Origin: Streptomyces flavotricini
Lineage (GTDB): Bacteria > Actinomycetota > Actinomycetes > Streptomycetales > Streptomycetaceae
DNA: 33,589 bases
NCBI RefSeq assembly: GCF_020639365.1
Contig: NZ_JAINUL010000001.1
Location: 2,985,887 to 3,019,475, forward strand
Direction: 5' to 3'
Both the position numbers and the translations under genes were made by a program. Position 1 is the first letter of the stretch, and every line of letters begins with the position of its first letter. The notes under the pieces are model-generated. The model worked only from the letters and a program-made list of their open reading frames with translations. It did no database searches and was not told the origin of the DNA. Below are positions 23,258 to 30,881 of this stretch, piece after piece.

Positions 23258-23851
23258 TCAGACCCTAATCGTGCGCGGCTTGAAGCTCGGTCGGGCGCTT
23301 TCGTACGTGTCGATGTCCGCTTCGTTCTGAAGGGTGAGCGAGATGTCGTCCAGGCCCTCCAGCAGACGCCAGCGGGCGTTGTCGTCGAGTTCGAACTCCG
23401 CCTCGATTCCCGCCGCGCGGACCTGGCGGTCGACCAGGTCGACCGTCACCTCGGCGGTCGGGTCGGCCTCGGTCAGCTCCCACAGCCGGTCCACGGTCTC
23501 CTGCGGCAGGACCACCGTCAGCAGACCGTTCTTCAGCGAGTTGCCGCGGAAGATGTCGGCGAAGCGGGAGGAGATGACCGTCTTGAACCCGAAGTTCTGC
23601 AGGGCCCAGACGGCGTGCTCCCGGGAGGAGCCGGTGCCGAAGTCGGGACCGGCGATCAGCACGGTCGCGCCCTGGCGCTCGGGGCGGTTCGTGACGAACT
23701 CGGGGTCCTTGCGCCAGGCCTCGAAGAGCCCGTCCTCGAACCCGTCGCGGGTGATCTTCTTCAGCCAGTGGGCCGGGATGATCTGGTCGGTGTCGACGTT
23801 GGAGCGGCGCAGCGGGACGGCCCGGCCGGTGTGGGTGGTGAAGGCTTCCAT
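23258..23851 (-). CDS. leuD: 3-isopropylmalate dehydratase small subunit
   Basis: Small subunit of the isomerase that converts 2-isopropylmalate to 3-isopropylmalate in leucine synthesis. 197 residues; [20 protein letters not shown] and [20 protein letters not shown] are the swivel-domain motifs, the latter with the substrate-binding Ser-Ser-Arg. [19 protein letters not shown] follows. Three bases separate it from the leuC stop, so the two are translated from one mRNA to form the LeuC-LeuD complex. Confidence 0.99.
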   Translation of the reverse strand: MEAFTTHTGRAVPLRRSNVDTDQIIPAHWLKKITRDGFEDGLFEAWRKDPEFVTNRPERQGATVLIAGPDFGTGSSREHAVWALQNFGFKTVISSRFADIFRGNSLKNGLLTVVLPQETVDRLWELTEADPTAEVTVDLVDRQVRAAGIEAEFELDDNARWRLLEGLDDISLTLQNEADIDTYESARPSFKPRTIRV

Positions 23852-23854
23852 GGT

Positions 23855-25279
23855 TCAGACTCCGGCGGTCGCGGTGGCGTCGGACAGGTCGGCGGGCGAG
23901 GCCAGGTGGCCCAGCACCGCGGTGGCGGCGGCCACCTGCGGGGAGACCAGGTGGGTCCGCCCGCCCTTGCCCTGCCGGCCCTCGAAGTTGCGGTTGGAGG
24001 TGGACGCGGAGCGCTCACCGGGGGCCAGTTGGTCGGGGTTCATGCCCAGGCACATCGAGCAGCCCGCGTGCCGCCATTCGGCGCCGGCCTCCTTGAAGAC
24101 CTTGTCCAGGCCCTCCTCCACGGCCTGCAGGGCGACCCGGACGGAGCCCGGGACGACCAGCATCCGTACGCCGTCGGCGACTTTGCGGCCCTCGACGATG
24201 GAGGCGACGGCGCGCAGGTCCTCGATGCGGCCGTTGGTGCACGAACCTACGAAGACGGTGTCGACCTTGATCTCGCGCAGCGGCTGCCCGGCCGTCAACC
24301 CCATGTACTCCAGGGCCTTTTCGGCGGCGTGGCGCTCCGAAGCGTCCTCGTACGAAGCAGGGTCGGGGACGTTGGCCGACAGGGGCGCGCCCTGGCCCGG
24401 GTTGGTGCCCCAGGTGACGAACGGCGACAGGGTGGTGCCGTCGATGACGACCTCGGCGTCGAAGACCGCGTCCTCGTCGGTGCGCAGGGTCTGCCAGTAC
24501 GCGACCGCCGCGTCCCAGTCCGCGCCCTCGGGGGCGTGGTCGCGGCCCTTCAGGTAGTCGAAGGTGGTCTGGTCGGGGGCGATCATGCCCGCGCGGGCGC
24601 CGGCCTCGATCGACATGTTGCAGATGGTCATGCGCGCTTCCATCGAGAGCTTCTCGACGGCCTCGCCGCGGTATTCCAGGATGTAGCCCTGGCCGCCGCC
24701 GGTGCCGATCTTCGCGATGATCGCCAGGATCAGGTCCTTGGCGGTGACGCCCTCGGCCAGCTCGCCGGTGACGGTGATCGCCATCGTCTTCGGGCGGGCC
24801 AGCGGCAGCGTCTGGGTGGCCAGCACGTGCTCGACCTGGCTGGTGCCGATGCCGAAGGCCAGCGCGCCGAAGGCGCCGTGCGTGGAGGTGTGCGAGTCGC
24901 CGCAGACCACGGTGGTGCCCGGCTGGGTCAGGCCCAGCTGCGGTCCCACCACGTGGACGACGCCCTGCTCGACATCGCCCAGGGAGTGCAGGCGCACGCC
25001 GAACTCGGCGCAGTTCGCCCGCAGCGTCTCCAGCTGGGCCCGGGAGACCGGGTCCGCGATCGGCTTGTCGATGTCCAGGGTGGGGGTGTTGTGGTCCTCG
25101 GTGGCGATGGTGAGGTCGAGCCGCCGGACCTTGCGGCCTGCCTGCCTCAGGCCCTCGAAGGCCTGGGGGCTGGTCACCTCGTGCAGCAGGTGCAGATCAA
25201 TGAAGAGGAGGTCGGGCTCGCCCTCGGCTCGCCGGACGACGTGGTCGTCCCAGACCTTCTCCGCGAGTGTCCTACCCAT
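23855..25279 (-). CDS. leuC: 3-isopropylmalate dehydratase large subunit
   Basis: Aconitase-type catalytic subunit with a [4Fe-4S] cluster. 474 residues: [67 protein letters not shown] and [20 protein letters not shown]; the Cys of SCTNG and the two Cys of CSMC hold the cluster. ATG start at 25279 with GGAGGG six bases upstream. It diverges from the IclR-type gene across 119 bp that contain a palindromic operator, so its expression is probably tied to that regulator. It is followed by leuD. Confidence 0.99.
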   Translation of the reverse strand: MGRTLAEKVWDDHVVRRAEGEPDLLFIDLHLLHEVTSPQAFEGLRQAGRKVRRLDLTIATEDHNTPTLDIDKPIADPVSRAQLETLRANCAEFGVRLHSLGDVEQGVVHVVGPQLGLTQPGTTVVCGDSHTSTHGAFGALAFGIGTSQVEHVLATQTLPLARPKTMAITVTGELAEGVTAKDLILAIIAKIGTGGGQGYILEYRGEAVEKLSMEARMTICNMSIEAGARAGMIAPDQTTFDYLKGRDHAPEGADWDAAVAYWQTLRTDEDAVFDAEVVIDGTTLSPFVTWGTNPGQGAPLSANVPDPASYEDASERHAAEKALEYMGLTAGQPLREIKVDTVFVGSCTNGRIEDLRAVASIVEGRKVADGVRMLVVPGSVRVALQAVEEGLDKVFKEAGAEWRHAGCSMCLGMNPDQLAPGERSASTSNRNFEGRQGKGGRTHLVSPQVAAATAVLGHLASPADLSDATATAGV

Positions 25280-25363
25280 CGCTTTCCCTCCGGCTCACCG
25301 TCCCGGATCCAGTGGTTCGTGGACCCGTACATACAGACTCGCTGGTTCTTGGAAAAATTGAAC

Positions 25364-25392
25364 TTGCGTTTCACAGTGTGAGACGCGAATAT
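25364..25392 (+). promoter_or_regulatory. NdgR promoter with operator palindrome
   Basis: TTGCGT (25364-25369), a 17-bp spacer and GAATAT (25387-25392) lie six bases before the ATG at 25399, so the mRNA would be leaderless. The spacer contains most of GCGTTTCACA-G-TGTGAGACGC (25366-25386), a 21-bp palindrome with one mismatched pair. Its position suits autorepression by the IclR-family protein and control of divergent leuCD. A leuC promoter on the other strand could not be placed confidently. Confidence 0.65.
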
Positions 25393-25398
25393 CGTTTC

Positions 25399-26115
25399 AT
25401 GGACAACTCTAGCGGCGTCGGCGTTCTCGACAAGGCAGCTCTGGTATTGAGCGCACTGGAGTCCGGTCCGGCCACCCTCGCCGGGCTGGTCGCGGCGACA
25501 GGGCTCGCACGACCCACGGCACATCGCCTGGCCGTGGCACTGGAACACCACCGGATGGTGGCGAGGGACATGCAGGGCCGGTTCATCCTCGGACCGCGGC
25601 TGGCGGAGCTCGCCGCCGCGGCCGGCGAGGACCGCCTGCTGGCCACGGCGGGACCGGTACTCACCCACCTCCGTGACGTGACGGGCGAGAGCGCGCAGCT
25701 CTACCGCCGTCAGGGAGACATGCGCATCTGCGTGGCGGCCGCCGAGCGGCTGTCGGGTCTGCGGGACACCGTCCCGGTGGGCTCGACGCTCCCGATGAAG
25801 GCGGGCTCGGCCGCGCAGATCCTGATGGCCTGGGAGGAGCCCGAGCGGCTCCACCGCGGGCTGCAGGGCGCGCGCTTCACGGCGACGGCCCTGTCGGGCG
25901 TACGGCGCCGCGGCTGGGCGCAGTCGATCGGCGAGCGGGAGCCCGGCGTGGCGTCCGTCTCCGCTCCGGTGCGCGGGCCGTCGAACCGCGTGGTGGCCGC
26001 CGTGTCGGTCTCCGGGCCGATCGAGCGCCTGACCCGCCACCCGGGCCGGATGCACGCCCAGGCCGTCATCGACGCGGCCGCCCGCCTGTCGGAGGCCCTG
26101 CGCCGCTCCGGCTGA
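25399..26115 (+). CDS. ndgR: IclR-family regulator, NdgR/AreB type
   Basis: 238-residue IclR regulator: N-terminal winged helix (LDKAALVLSALESGPATLAG, TGLARPTAHRLAVALEHHRM), then the effector domain (SAQLYRRQGDMRICVAAAER, VPVGSTLPMKAGSAAQILMA, VSVSGPIERLTRHPGRM). Its place, divergent from leuCD, is that of Streptomyces NdgR (AreB in S. clavuligerus), which controls leucine and other amino-acid genes and influences antibiotic production. There is no Shine-Dalgarno sequence; GAATAT six bases before the ATG suggests a leaderless transcript. Two hairpins follow the gene. Confidence 0.95.
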   Translation: MDNSSGVGVLDKAALVLSALESGPATLAGLVAATGLARPTAHRLAVALEHHRMVARDMQGRFILGPRLAELAAAAGEDRLLATAGPVLTHLRDVTGESAQLYRRQGDMRICVAAAERLSGLRDTVPVGSTLPMKAGSAAQILMAWEEPERLHRGLQGARFTATALSGVRRRGWAQSIGEREPGVASVSAPVRGPSNRVVAAVSVSGPIERLTRHPGRMHAQAVIDAAARLSEALRRSG

Positions 26116-26196
26116 CGCCCTCCCGGCCGCAGGCCACTCCCCCGTCCCCCGGGCCCGGGGGCGCGTACGACGCCGCACACGTCCGAACACGCGCCT

Positions 26197-26222
26197 CCGG
26201 GCCCGCACTTGTGCGGGCCCGG
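26197..26222 (+). terminator. Terminator after ndgR
   Basis: CCGGGCCCGCAC-TT-GTGCGGGCCCGG, a 12-bp stem, lies 81 bp after the regulator's stop. A further CTCCGG/CCGGAG pairing could extend it. Confidence 0.65.
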
Positions 26223-26245
26223 CGCCGGAGTGTGTACGGGAACAG

Positions 26246-26284
26246 CGAAGAGGCCCTCCGCGATGAACGCGGAGGGCCTCTTCG
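26246..26284. terminator. Terminator between ndgR and the tRNA cluster
   Basis: A 17-bp perfect stem, CGAAGAGGCCCTCCGCG with its complement, and a 5-base loop (ATGAA). It lies five bases beyond the 3' end of the last tRNA gene on the minus strand, so it probably ends the tRNA transcript and also blocks read-through from ndgR. Confidence 0.85.
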
Positions 26285-26289
26285 GTGCG

Positions 26290-26362
26290 TACCCCCGACC
26301 GGATTCGAACCGGCGCTACCGCCTTGAGAGGGCGGCGTGCTAGGCCGCTACACAACGGGGGC
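26290..26362 (-). tRNA. tRNA-Glu (CTC), copy 1
   Basis: 73 nt. Acceptor GCCCCCG pairs with CGGGGGT; anticodon loop CTCTCAA gives anticodon CTC; T arm CCGGTTCGAATCCGG. No encoded CCA. The sequence is identical to the copies at 26471 and 26607. It is last in the cluster by transcription order. Confidence 0.97.
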
Positions 26363-26377
26363 TTGCTCTGTACTGCG

Positions 26378-26449
26378 CTGGGCTACCAGGACTCGAACCT
26401 AGAACAAAGGAACCAGAAACCTTCGTGTTGCCAATTACACCATAGCCCA
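26378..26449 (-). tRNA. tRNA-Gln (CTG), copy 1
   Basis: 72 nt. Acceptor TGGGCTA pairs with TAGCCCA, discriminator G; the loop around TTCTGGT gives anticodon CTG; T arm AGGTTCGAGTCCT. No encoded CCA. It differs from the second Gln copy in the acceptor and anticodon stems by paired changes. Confidence 0.95.
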
Positions 26450-26470
26450 ATGTGGTCTATACCAGACCAG

Positions 26471-26543
26471 TACCCCCGACCGGATTCGAACCGGCGCTAC
26501 CGCCTTGAGAGGGCGGCGTGCTAGGCCGCTACACAACGGGGGC
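26471..26543 (-). tRNA. tRNA-Glu (CTC), copy 2
   Basis: 73 nt, identical to the other two Glu genes here: anticodon CTC, T arm CCGGTTCGAATCCGG, no encoded CCA. Confidence 0.97.
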
Positions 26544-26606
26544 CCTAGCGATCCTGCATCAAGACGTCCGGGAGCTACCCAATGGAGATCTTGCGGGAAG
26601 GATCTG

Positions 26607-26679
26607 TACCCCCGACCGGATTCGAACCGGCGCTACCGCCTTGAGAGGGCGGCGTGCTAGGCCGCTACACAACGGGGGC
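26607..26679 (-). tRNA. tRNA-Glu (CTC), copy 3
   Basis: 73 nt, identical to the other two Glu genes; anticodon CTC; no encoded CCA. Confidence 0.97.
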
Positions 26680-26706
26680 AAAGCACTGCGTTACTGCTGC
26701 ACTGCG

Positions 26707-26778
26707 CTGGGGTACCAGGACTCGAACCTAGAATAAGGGAACCAGAAACCCTCGTGTTGCCAATTACACTATACCCCA
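26707..26778 (-). tRNA. tRNA-Gln (CTG), copy 2
   Basis: 72 nt. Acceptor TGGGGTA pairs with TACCCCA; anticodon CTG; D arm and T arm match the first Gln copy, while acceptor and anticodon stems differ by compensated changes. First tRNA in the transcript. Directly upstream, 26781-26806 can fold (AAAAG...CCCCC/GGGGG...CTTTT). Confidence 0.95.
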
Positions 26779-26815
26779 CCAAAAGTCAACCCCCTGGGGG
26801 GCTTTTCTTTCGAGT

Positions 26816-26856
26816 GGCGCCTCCGTCCGGCCTTTCGGCCCGCTCCGGCGGCGCAG
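26816..26856 (-). terminator. Imperfect hairpin after the HAD gene
   Basis: GCGCCTCCG and CGGCGGCGC-type arms enclose a perfect GGCC-TTTC-GGCC core. It starts nine bases after the HAD stop and precedes the tRNA cluster. It could end HAD transcription or belong to the tRNA leader. Confidence 0.5.
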
Positions 26857-26864
26857 AAAGAACA

Positions 26865-27593
26865 TTACCGGATGCCTGACCGTGCTCCAAAACGGGTATC
26901 CGAGGCCAGCAGCTCCGGGAGCCGGGCGAGGCCGTCGATCCGGTGCACGCCGTCGGGGCCCGGCCCGCGCGCGCCGTCCCGGTCGAGCCAGACCGCGGTC
27001 AGCCCGGCGTCCCGGGCCCCGCGCGCGTCGATCTCCGGCTGGTCCCCCACGTACGCGACATCGCCCGGCGGCAGTCCGAGGGCCTCGCAGGCGGCGAGGA
27101 AGGCCCGCGCCTCGGGCTTGCTGACGCCCAGTTCCGCGGCGCAGACCAGCACCTCGAAGCGCTCGCGCAGGCCGAGACGGCGCAGCTTCGGGTCCTGGTT
27201 GGCCTCGGAGGAGTTGGAGAGCACCCCGTGCCGGTAGCGGCCCGCGAGGGCGTCCAGTACGGGCACGACGTCGGGGAAAAGCGTCCAGGCGGCCTTGTAG
27301 TGCTCGACGTACCGGTCGAACCAGCCATCGGCCCCGGCGGAGCTCATTCCGGGCTCGCCGAGGAAGTCCCGTACGCGGTCCCGGCGCTGCTCCTGGAAGT
27401 CCACCTCTCCGGCGGCGAAGCGGTCCCAGTGGCGGGTCGTGATCTCGCGCCACAGCGCGAGCGCCTGCGCGGGGGACCCGTAGCGCTGCGCGATGCCCTC
27501 CTCGGCGAGCCGGCGCGCGAGGCCGGCGCTGTCCGCCCCGGTGTAGTCGAACAGGGTGTCGTCGATGTCCCACAGCACGGCGCGGATCGGCAT
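26865..27593 (-). CDS. HAD-superfamily hydrolase
   Basis: 242-residue haloacid-dehalogenase-type phosphatase. Motif I is LWDIDDTLFDYTG (catalytic DxDxT), motif II VLSNSSEANQD, motif III GVSKPEARAF (Lys) and motif IV YVGDQPEIDARGARDAGL. The helical cap lies between motifs I and II. The substrate is unknown; relatives act on phosphoglycolate, nucleotides or sugar phosphates. The ATG at 27593 has GGAGG only one base upstream, which is close, but MPIRAVLWDID is the natural family start. It lies between gltX, which has two hairpins after it, and the tRNA cluster. Confidence 0.92.
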   Translation of the reverse strand: MPIRAVLWDIDDTLFDYTGADSAGLARRLAEEGIAQRYGSPAQALALWREITTRHWDRFAAGEVDFQEQRRDRVRDFLGEPGMSSAGADGWFDRYVEHYKAAWTLFPDVVPVLDALAGRYRHGVLSNSSEANQDPKLRRLGLRERFEVLVCAAELGVSKPEARAFLAACEALGLPPGDVAYVGDQPEIDARGARDAGLTAVWLDRDGARGPGPDGVHRIDGLARLPELLASDTRFGARSGIR

Positions 27594-27658
27594 GCCTCCG
27601 ACGCTACGACATCGCCGGGCGCCACCTGAAGGGTTTGCCCAAGTCCGCGGCCCCGGCA

Positions 27659-27690
27659 CCGGGCGCCCGCGGAAGTCCGCGGGCGCCCGG
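27659..27690 (-). terminator. Second hairpin after gltX
   Basis: CCGGGCGCCCGCGG and CCGCGGGCGCCCGG form a perfect 14-bp stem with an AAGT loop, between gltX and the HAD gene. Confidence 0.75.
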
Positions 27691-27700
27691 ACGACGCGTC

Positions 27701-27737
27701 GGGGGGCGGCCGCCGGGATGTCCGGCTGCCGCCCCCC
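27701..27737 (-). terminator. First hairpin after gltX
   Basis: GGGGGGCGGC pairs with GCCGCCCCCC, and the inner bases GCCGG pair with CCGGC after one mismatch. It lies 23 bp after the gltX stop and forms a tandem terminator with the next hairpin. Confidence 0.75.
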
Positions 27738-27760
27738 GGGGGCCTGCGTACGGGCTGCGC

Positions 27761-29236
27761 CTACGCGGCGAGCTTCGCCAGGGCCGCGTCGATGCGGGAC
27801 AGCGAGCGCTCCTTGCCCAGGATCTGGAGGGACTCGAAGAGCGGCAGGCCGACCGTGCGGCCGGTGACCGCCACGCGGACCGGGGCCTGCGCCTTGCCGA
27901 GCTTGAGGCCGTGGGCCTCGCCGGCGGTCAGGACGGCCTGCTTGAGGGACTCGGGGTCGCTCCAGTCGGCGGCGTCCAGGTTGGCGCGGGCGGTGGTCAG
28001 GAGGGCCGCGGGCTCGCCCTTCATCGCCTTGTCCCACGACGGCTGGTCCTCGACCGGCTCCTTCAGGAACAGGAAGTCGACGTTGGCCGTGATGTCGGAC
28101 AGGACCGTCACGCGGGTCTGGGCGTACGGCGCGATGGCCGCCCAGGCCTCGGCGTCGAAGTCCTCGGGCTCCCAGTTGGCGTGCGGCGCCCGCAGCCACG
28201 GGGTGCAGGCGTCCGCGAAGGCCTTCGGGTCGAGGAGGCGGATGTGGTCGCCGTTGATCGACTCGGCCTTCTTGAGGTCGAAGCGCGCCGGGTTGGCGTT
28301 CACGCCGTCGATGTCGAACTTCGCCACCATCTCCTCGATCGAGAAGACGTCCTGGTCCTTGGAGAAGGACCAGCCGAGGAGCGAGAGGTAGTTCAGCAGG
28401 CCCTCGGGCAGGAAGCCGCGCTCGCGGTACAGGTTGAGCGAGGACTCGGGGTCGCGCTTGGAGAGCTTCTTGTTGCCCTCGCCCATCACGTACGGCAGGT
28501 GGCCGAAGCGCGGGACGTCCGTGGCGACGCCGATCTCGATCAGCGCCTTGTACAGCGCGATCTGGCGCGGGGTGGAGGACAGCAGGTCCTCGCCGCGGAG
28601 CACGTGCGTGATCTGCATCAGCGCGTCGTCGACCGGGTTGACGAGCGTGTAGAGCGGCGCGCCGTTGGCCCGCAGGATGCCGAAGTCCGGCACGTTCTCC
28701 GGGGTGAAGGTCAGCTCGCCGCGGACCAGGTCGGTGAAGGTGATCGGCTCGTCGGGCATCCGGAAGCGGACGATCGAGGGGCGGTGCTCGCCCTGGTACG
28801 CCTCCAGCTGCACCTGGGTGAGCTCGCGGCAGTGGCCGTCGTAGCCGGAGGGCTTGCCGGCGGCGCGGGCGGCGGCGCGGCGCGCGTCCAGCTCCTCGGT
28901 CGTGCAGTAGCAGTCGTACGCGTACCCGCCCTCGCGCAGGCGCTGGGCCACGTCCGCGTAGATGTCCATGCGCTCGGACTGGCGGTACGGGGCGTGCGGG
29001 CCGCCGACCTCGGGGCCCTCGTCCCAGGTGAAGCCGAGCCAGCGCAGCGAGTCGAGCAGCTGCTCGTACGACTCCTCGGAGTCGCGGGCCGCGTCGGTGT
29101 CCTCGATGCGGAAGACGAACGTACCGCCGTGGTGCCGGGCGAACGCCCAGTTGAACAGGGCGGTCCGGACCAGGCCCACGTGGGGGTTGCCGGTCGGGGA
29201 GGGACAGAAACGGACGCGGTAGTTCGCGTTAGCCAC
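27761..29236 (-). CDS. gltX: Glutamyl-tRNA synthetase
   Basis: Class I aminoacyl-tRNA synthetase, 491 residues. [20 protein letters not shown] carries the HIGH-like site, [20 protein letters not shown] follows, and [15 protein letters not shown] is the KMSKS-like loop. The C-terminal anticodon-binding domain is helical. In Streptomyces GluRS is generally non-discriminating: it also charges tRNA-Gln with Glu, which GatCAB then amidates. That fits the nearby tRNA-Glu and tRNA-Gln genes. The GTG start lies inside the end of the FAH-family gene (8-bp overlap), so translation is probably coupled. Two hairpins follow. Confidence 0.98.
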   Translation of the reverse strand: MANANYRVRFCPSPTGNPHVGLVRTALFNWAFARHHGGTFVFRIEDTDAARDSEESYEQLLDSLRWLGFTWDEGPEVGGPHAPYRQSERMDIYADVAQRLREGGYAYDCYCTTEELDARRAAARAAGKPSGYDGHCRELTQVQLEAYQGEHRPSIVRFRMPDEPITFTDLVRGELTFTPENVPDFGILRANGAPLYTLVNPVDDALMQITHVLRGEDLLSSTPRQIALYKALIEIGVATDVPRFGHLPYVMGEGNKKLSKRDPESSLNLYRERGFLPEGLLNYLSLLGWSFSKDQDVFSIEEMVAKFDIDGVNANPARFDLKKAESINGDHIRLLDPKAFADACTPWLRAPHANWEPEDFDAEAWAAIAPYAQTRVTVLSDITANVDFLFLKEPVEDQPSWDKAMKGEPAALLTTARANLDAADWSDPESLKQAVLTAGEAHGLKLGKAQAPVRVAVTGRTVGLPLFESLQILGKERSLSRIDAALAKLAA

Positions 29237-30035
29237 GCTTGATCACCTTGTTGGTGAGAGTGCCGATGCCTTCGATGGTGACGGCGACCTCGTCGCCGAC
29301 GTTCAGGGGGCCGACTCCGGCCGGGGTCCCCGTGAGGATGACGTCGCCGGGGAGCAGCGTCATGGCCTCGGTGATGTGGACGATCAGGTCCTCGATGGAG
29401 CGGACCATGTCGCTGGTGCGGCCGAGCTGGCGCTGTTCGCCGTTGACGGTGCACTGGATGGTCAGGTCGCTCGGGTCGAGGTCGGTCTCGATCCAGGGGC
29501 CGAGGGGGCAGGAGCTGTCGAAGCCCTTGGCCCGGGCCCACTGCTTCTCGCGCTGCTGGACGTCGCGCGCGGTGACGTCGTTGGCACAGGTGTAGCCGAG
29601 GATCACGTCCTTGACGCGCTCCTTCGGGACCTCGCGGCACATGCGGCCGATGACCACGGCGAGCTCCGCCTCGTGGTGGAGGTCCTGCGAGAAGGAGGGG
29701 TACGTGATCGGGTCGCCCGGGCCGACCACCGAGGTGGAGGGCTTGAAGAAGGTGATGGGCGCCTCGGGACGGCCTTGATCGTCGAAGATGGCGTTGCCGA
29801 GCTCTGCCGCGTGCTCCGCGTAGTTGCGGCCGATGGCCACGACCTTGTTCGGGAGCACGGGCGGCAGCAGCCGGACCTTGTTCAGCGGGACCTTCGTGCC
29901 CGAGAGCTCGAAGTCCGCGAACGGAATGCCCTTGATGATGTCGAGGACGAGCTCACCCTCGGCGCCGGGGGCAGTGCTGCCCTCGACCGCGCCGAACGCG
30001 ACATTGCCGTCGATGGAGAACCTGGCGATGCGCAC
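29229..30035 (-). CDS. Fumarylacetoacetate hydrolase family protein
   Basis: 268-residue protein of the FAH/HpcE family, which contains C-C hydrolases, isomerases, decarboxylases and oxaloacetate tautomerases. Conserved pieces are [33 protein letters not shown], the metal-binding [37 protein letters not shown] and [18 protein letters not shown]. The exact substrate is not readable. The GTG at 30035 gives the family start [16 protein letters not shown] lies about 12 bases upstream, rather far. The last bases overlap gltX, so the two are co-transcribed. Confidence 0.93.
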   Translation of the reverse strand: MRIARFSIDGNVAFGAVEGSTAPGAEGELVLDIIKGIPFADFELSGTKVPLNKVRLLPPVLPNKVVAIGRNYAEHAAELGNAIFDDQGRPEAPITFFKPSTSVVGPGDPITYPSFSQDLHHEAELAVVIGRMCREVPKERVKDVILGYTCANDVTARDVQQREKQWARAKGFDSSCPLGPWIETDLDPSDLTIQCTVNGEQRQLGRTSDMVRSIEDLIVHITEAMTLLPGDVILTGTPAGVGPLNVGDEVAVTIEGIGTLTNKVIKRG

Positions 30036-30133
30036 GTGTTGCGTCTGCCCCTCTGTATTTCCGCCGGCTGGAGTCTGCGTGTCCAGGCTAACGCGGAGGG
30101 CAGCGGCGCTTCGCGCTCCTTTTCCCGAGTGGC

Positions 30134-30316
30134 CTACTGCGCGGCGGCGACCGGCGCGTCCATCAGGATCGTGCGGCGCGGGTTCGCGGTCTGGGCGGGC
30201 AGCTCGACGGCGTGCTCCGGAGCCTCGATCGCCTGCAGCTCTTCGGCGTCCTTGAGGTGCGCGAGGGTGGTGCGGCGGGGGTTGGCTATGTTGCGGAACA
30301 TCATCGTCGTCTTCAC
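30134..30316 (-). CDS. Small peptide with duplicated ANPRRT(T/I)L motif, unknown
   Basis: 60 residues from the GTG at 30316 (MKTTMMFRNIA...), with ATGs four and five codons later also possible; GAGGG lies about 11 bases before the GTG. The motif ANPRRTTL (residues 11-18) returns as ANPRRTIL (44-51), separated by an acidic stretch (LKDAEELQAIEAPEHAVELP). The end is MDAPVAAAQ. No cysteine, signal peptide or membrane segment. I do not recognise the family. The twin motifs could be processing, binding or phosphorylation sites; the Thr after Arg-Arg suits a Ser/Thr kinase. It lies 98 bp upstream of the FAH-gltX pair and diverges from the CvnA-like kinase gene. Confidence 0.75.
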   Translation of the reverse strand: MKTTMMFRNIANPRRTTLAHLKDAEELQAIEAPEHAVELPAQTANPRRTILMDAPVAAAQ

Positions 30317-30881
30317 GGTGTTTCGGGCCCTCGGCTCGTGTTGTGGGGTGGGGGTTGTCGGATCCTTCAACCCTGTAAAGGGCAAGGCTAAACATCCGAT
30401 TCCCCGGCCCAACCGGGAAGTAATGGCCACGACTGTGTGAGTTTGCTCACCCGTGACCCGACAATACGGGCATAGCAGGCAGTCAATTTCGGGCGGCGAA
30501 ACGGACATTGCGCCACTGAATCAGCCATTCCGCTCCTGATCATCTCGACTGGGACACCTTGCCAGCCACCGCGTTTGGTCGACGTAAGTCCGGTTCGCCC
30601 TGAAACGCGGCCCACACGGTGTGATGCTCCCACTGCGGAAAGTCACCACCACGCCAGGCCGACACGCGCACCTTGTTGGAGATCCGCCACTGTGCTGGAA
30701 TTCGCGGGACCGCCGCGGGAACAGCCGGCGCGCAGGTGGCGCGACACAGCGCCGCGCGCGGCGGCAAGGAGAGGGAGACGCGCCGGTCACCGACGACCAC
30801 CATGGGGCCGAAATGCCCCACGACTCGACACCGTCCCACCGGTCGCCCGGCGGGACGCCTGGTCCAGAGGTTGCGACGCTA
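30317..30881. other. Divergent intergenic region before the CvnA-like gene
   Basis: 565 bp without a confident gene. It holds an inverted repeat GTGAG-TTTG-CTCAC (30437-30450); a purine run AAGGAGAGGGAG (30766-30777) that looks like a ribosome-binding site but has no canonical in-frame start 5-12 bases downstream; and a short upstream ORF from ATG 30802 (26 codons). The TAG of that ORF shares a base with the GTG at 30882. Promoters for both flanking genes must be here, but I could not fix them. Confidence 0.5.

Noticed and set aside
26290..26778. Repeated units of about 73 bp that could look like a CRISPR or tandem array
   Set aside because: Each unit folds as a complete tRNA with a correct anticodon; the spacing is that of a tRNA cluster.
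26784..26789. TTGACT on the minus strand considered as a -35 box for the tRNA operon
   Set aside because: The only TATAGT-like -10 is ten bases away and inside the first tRNA gene.
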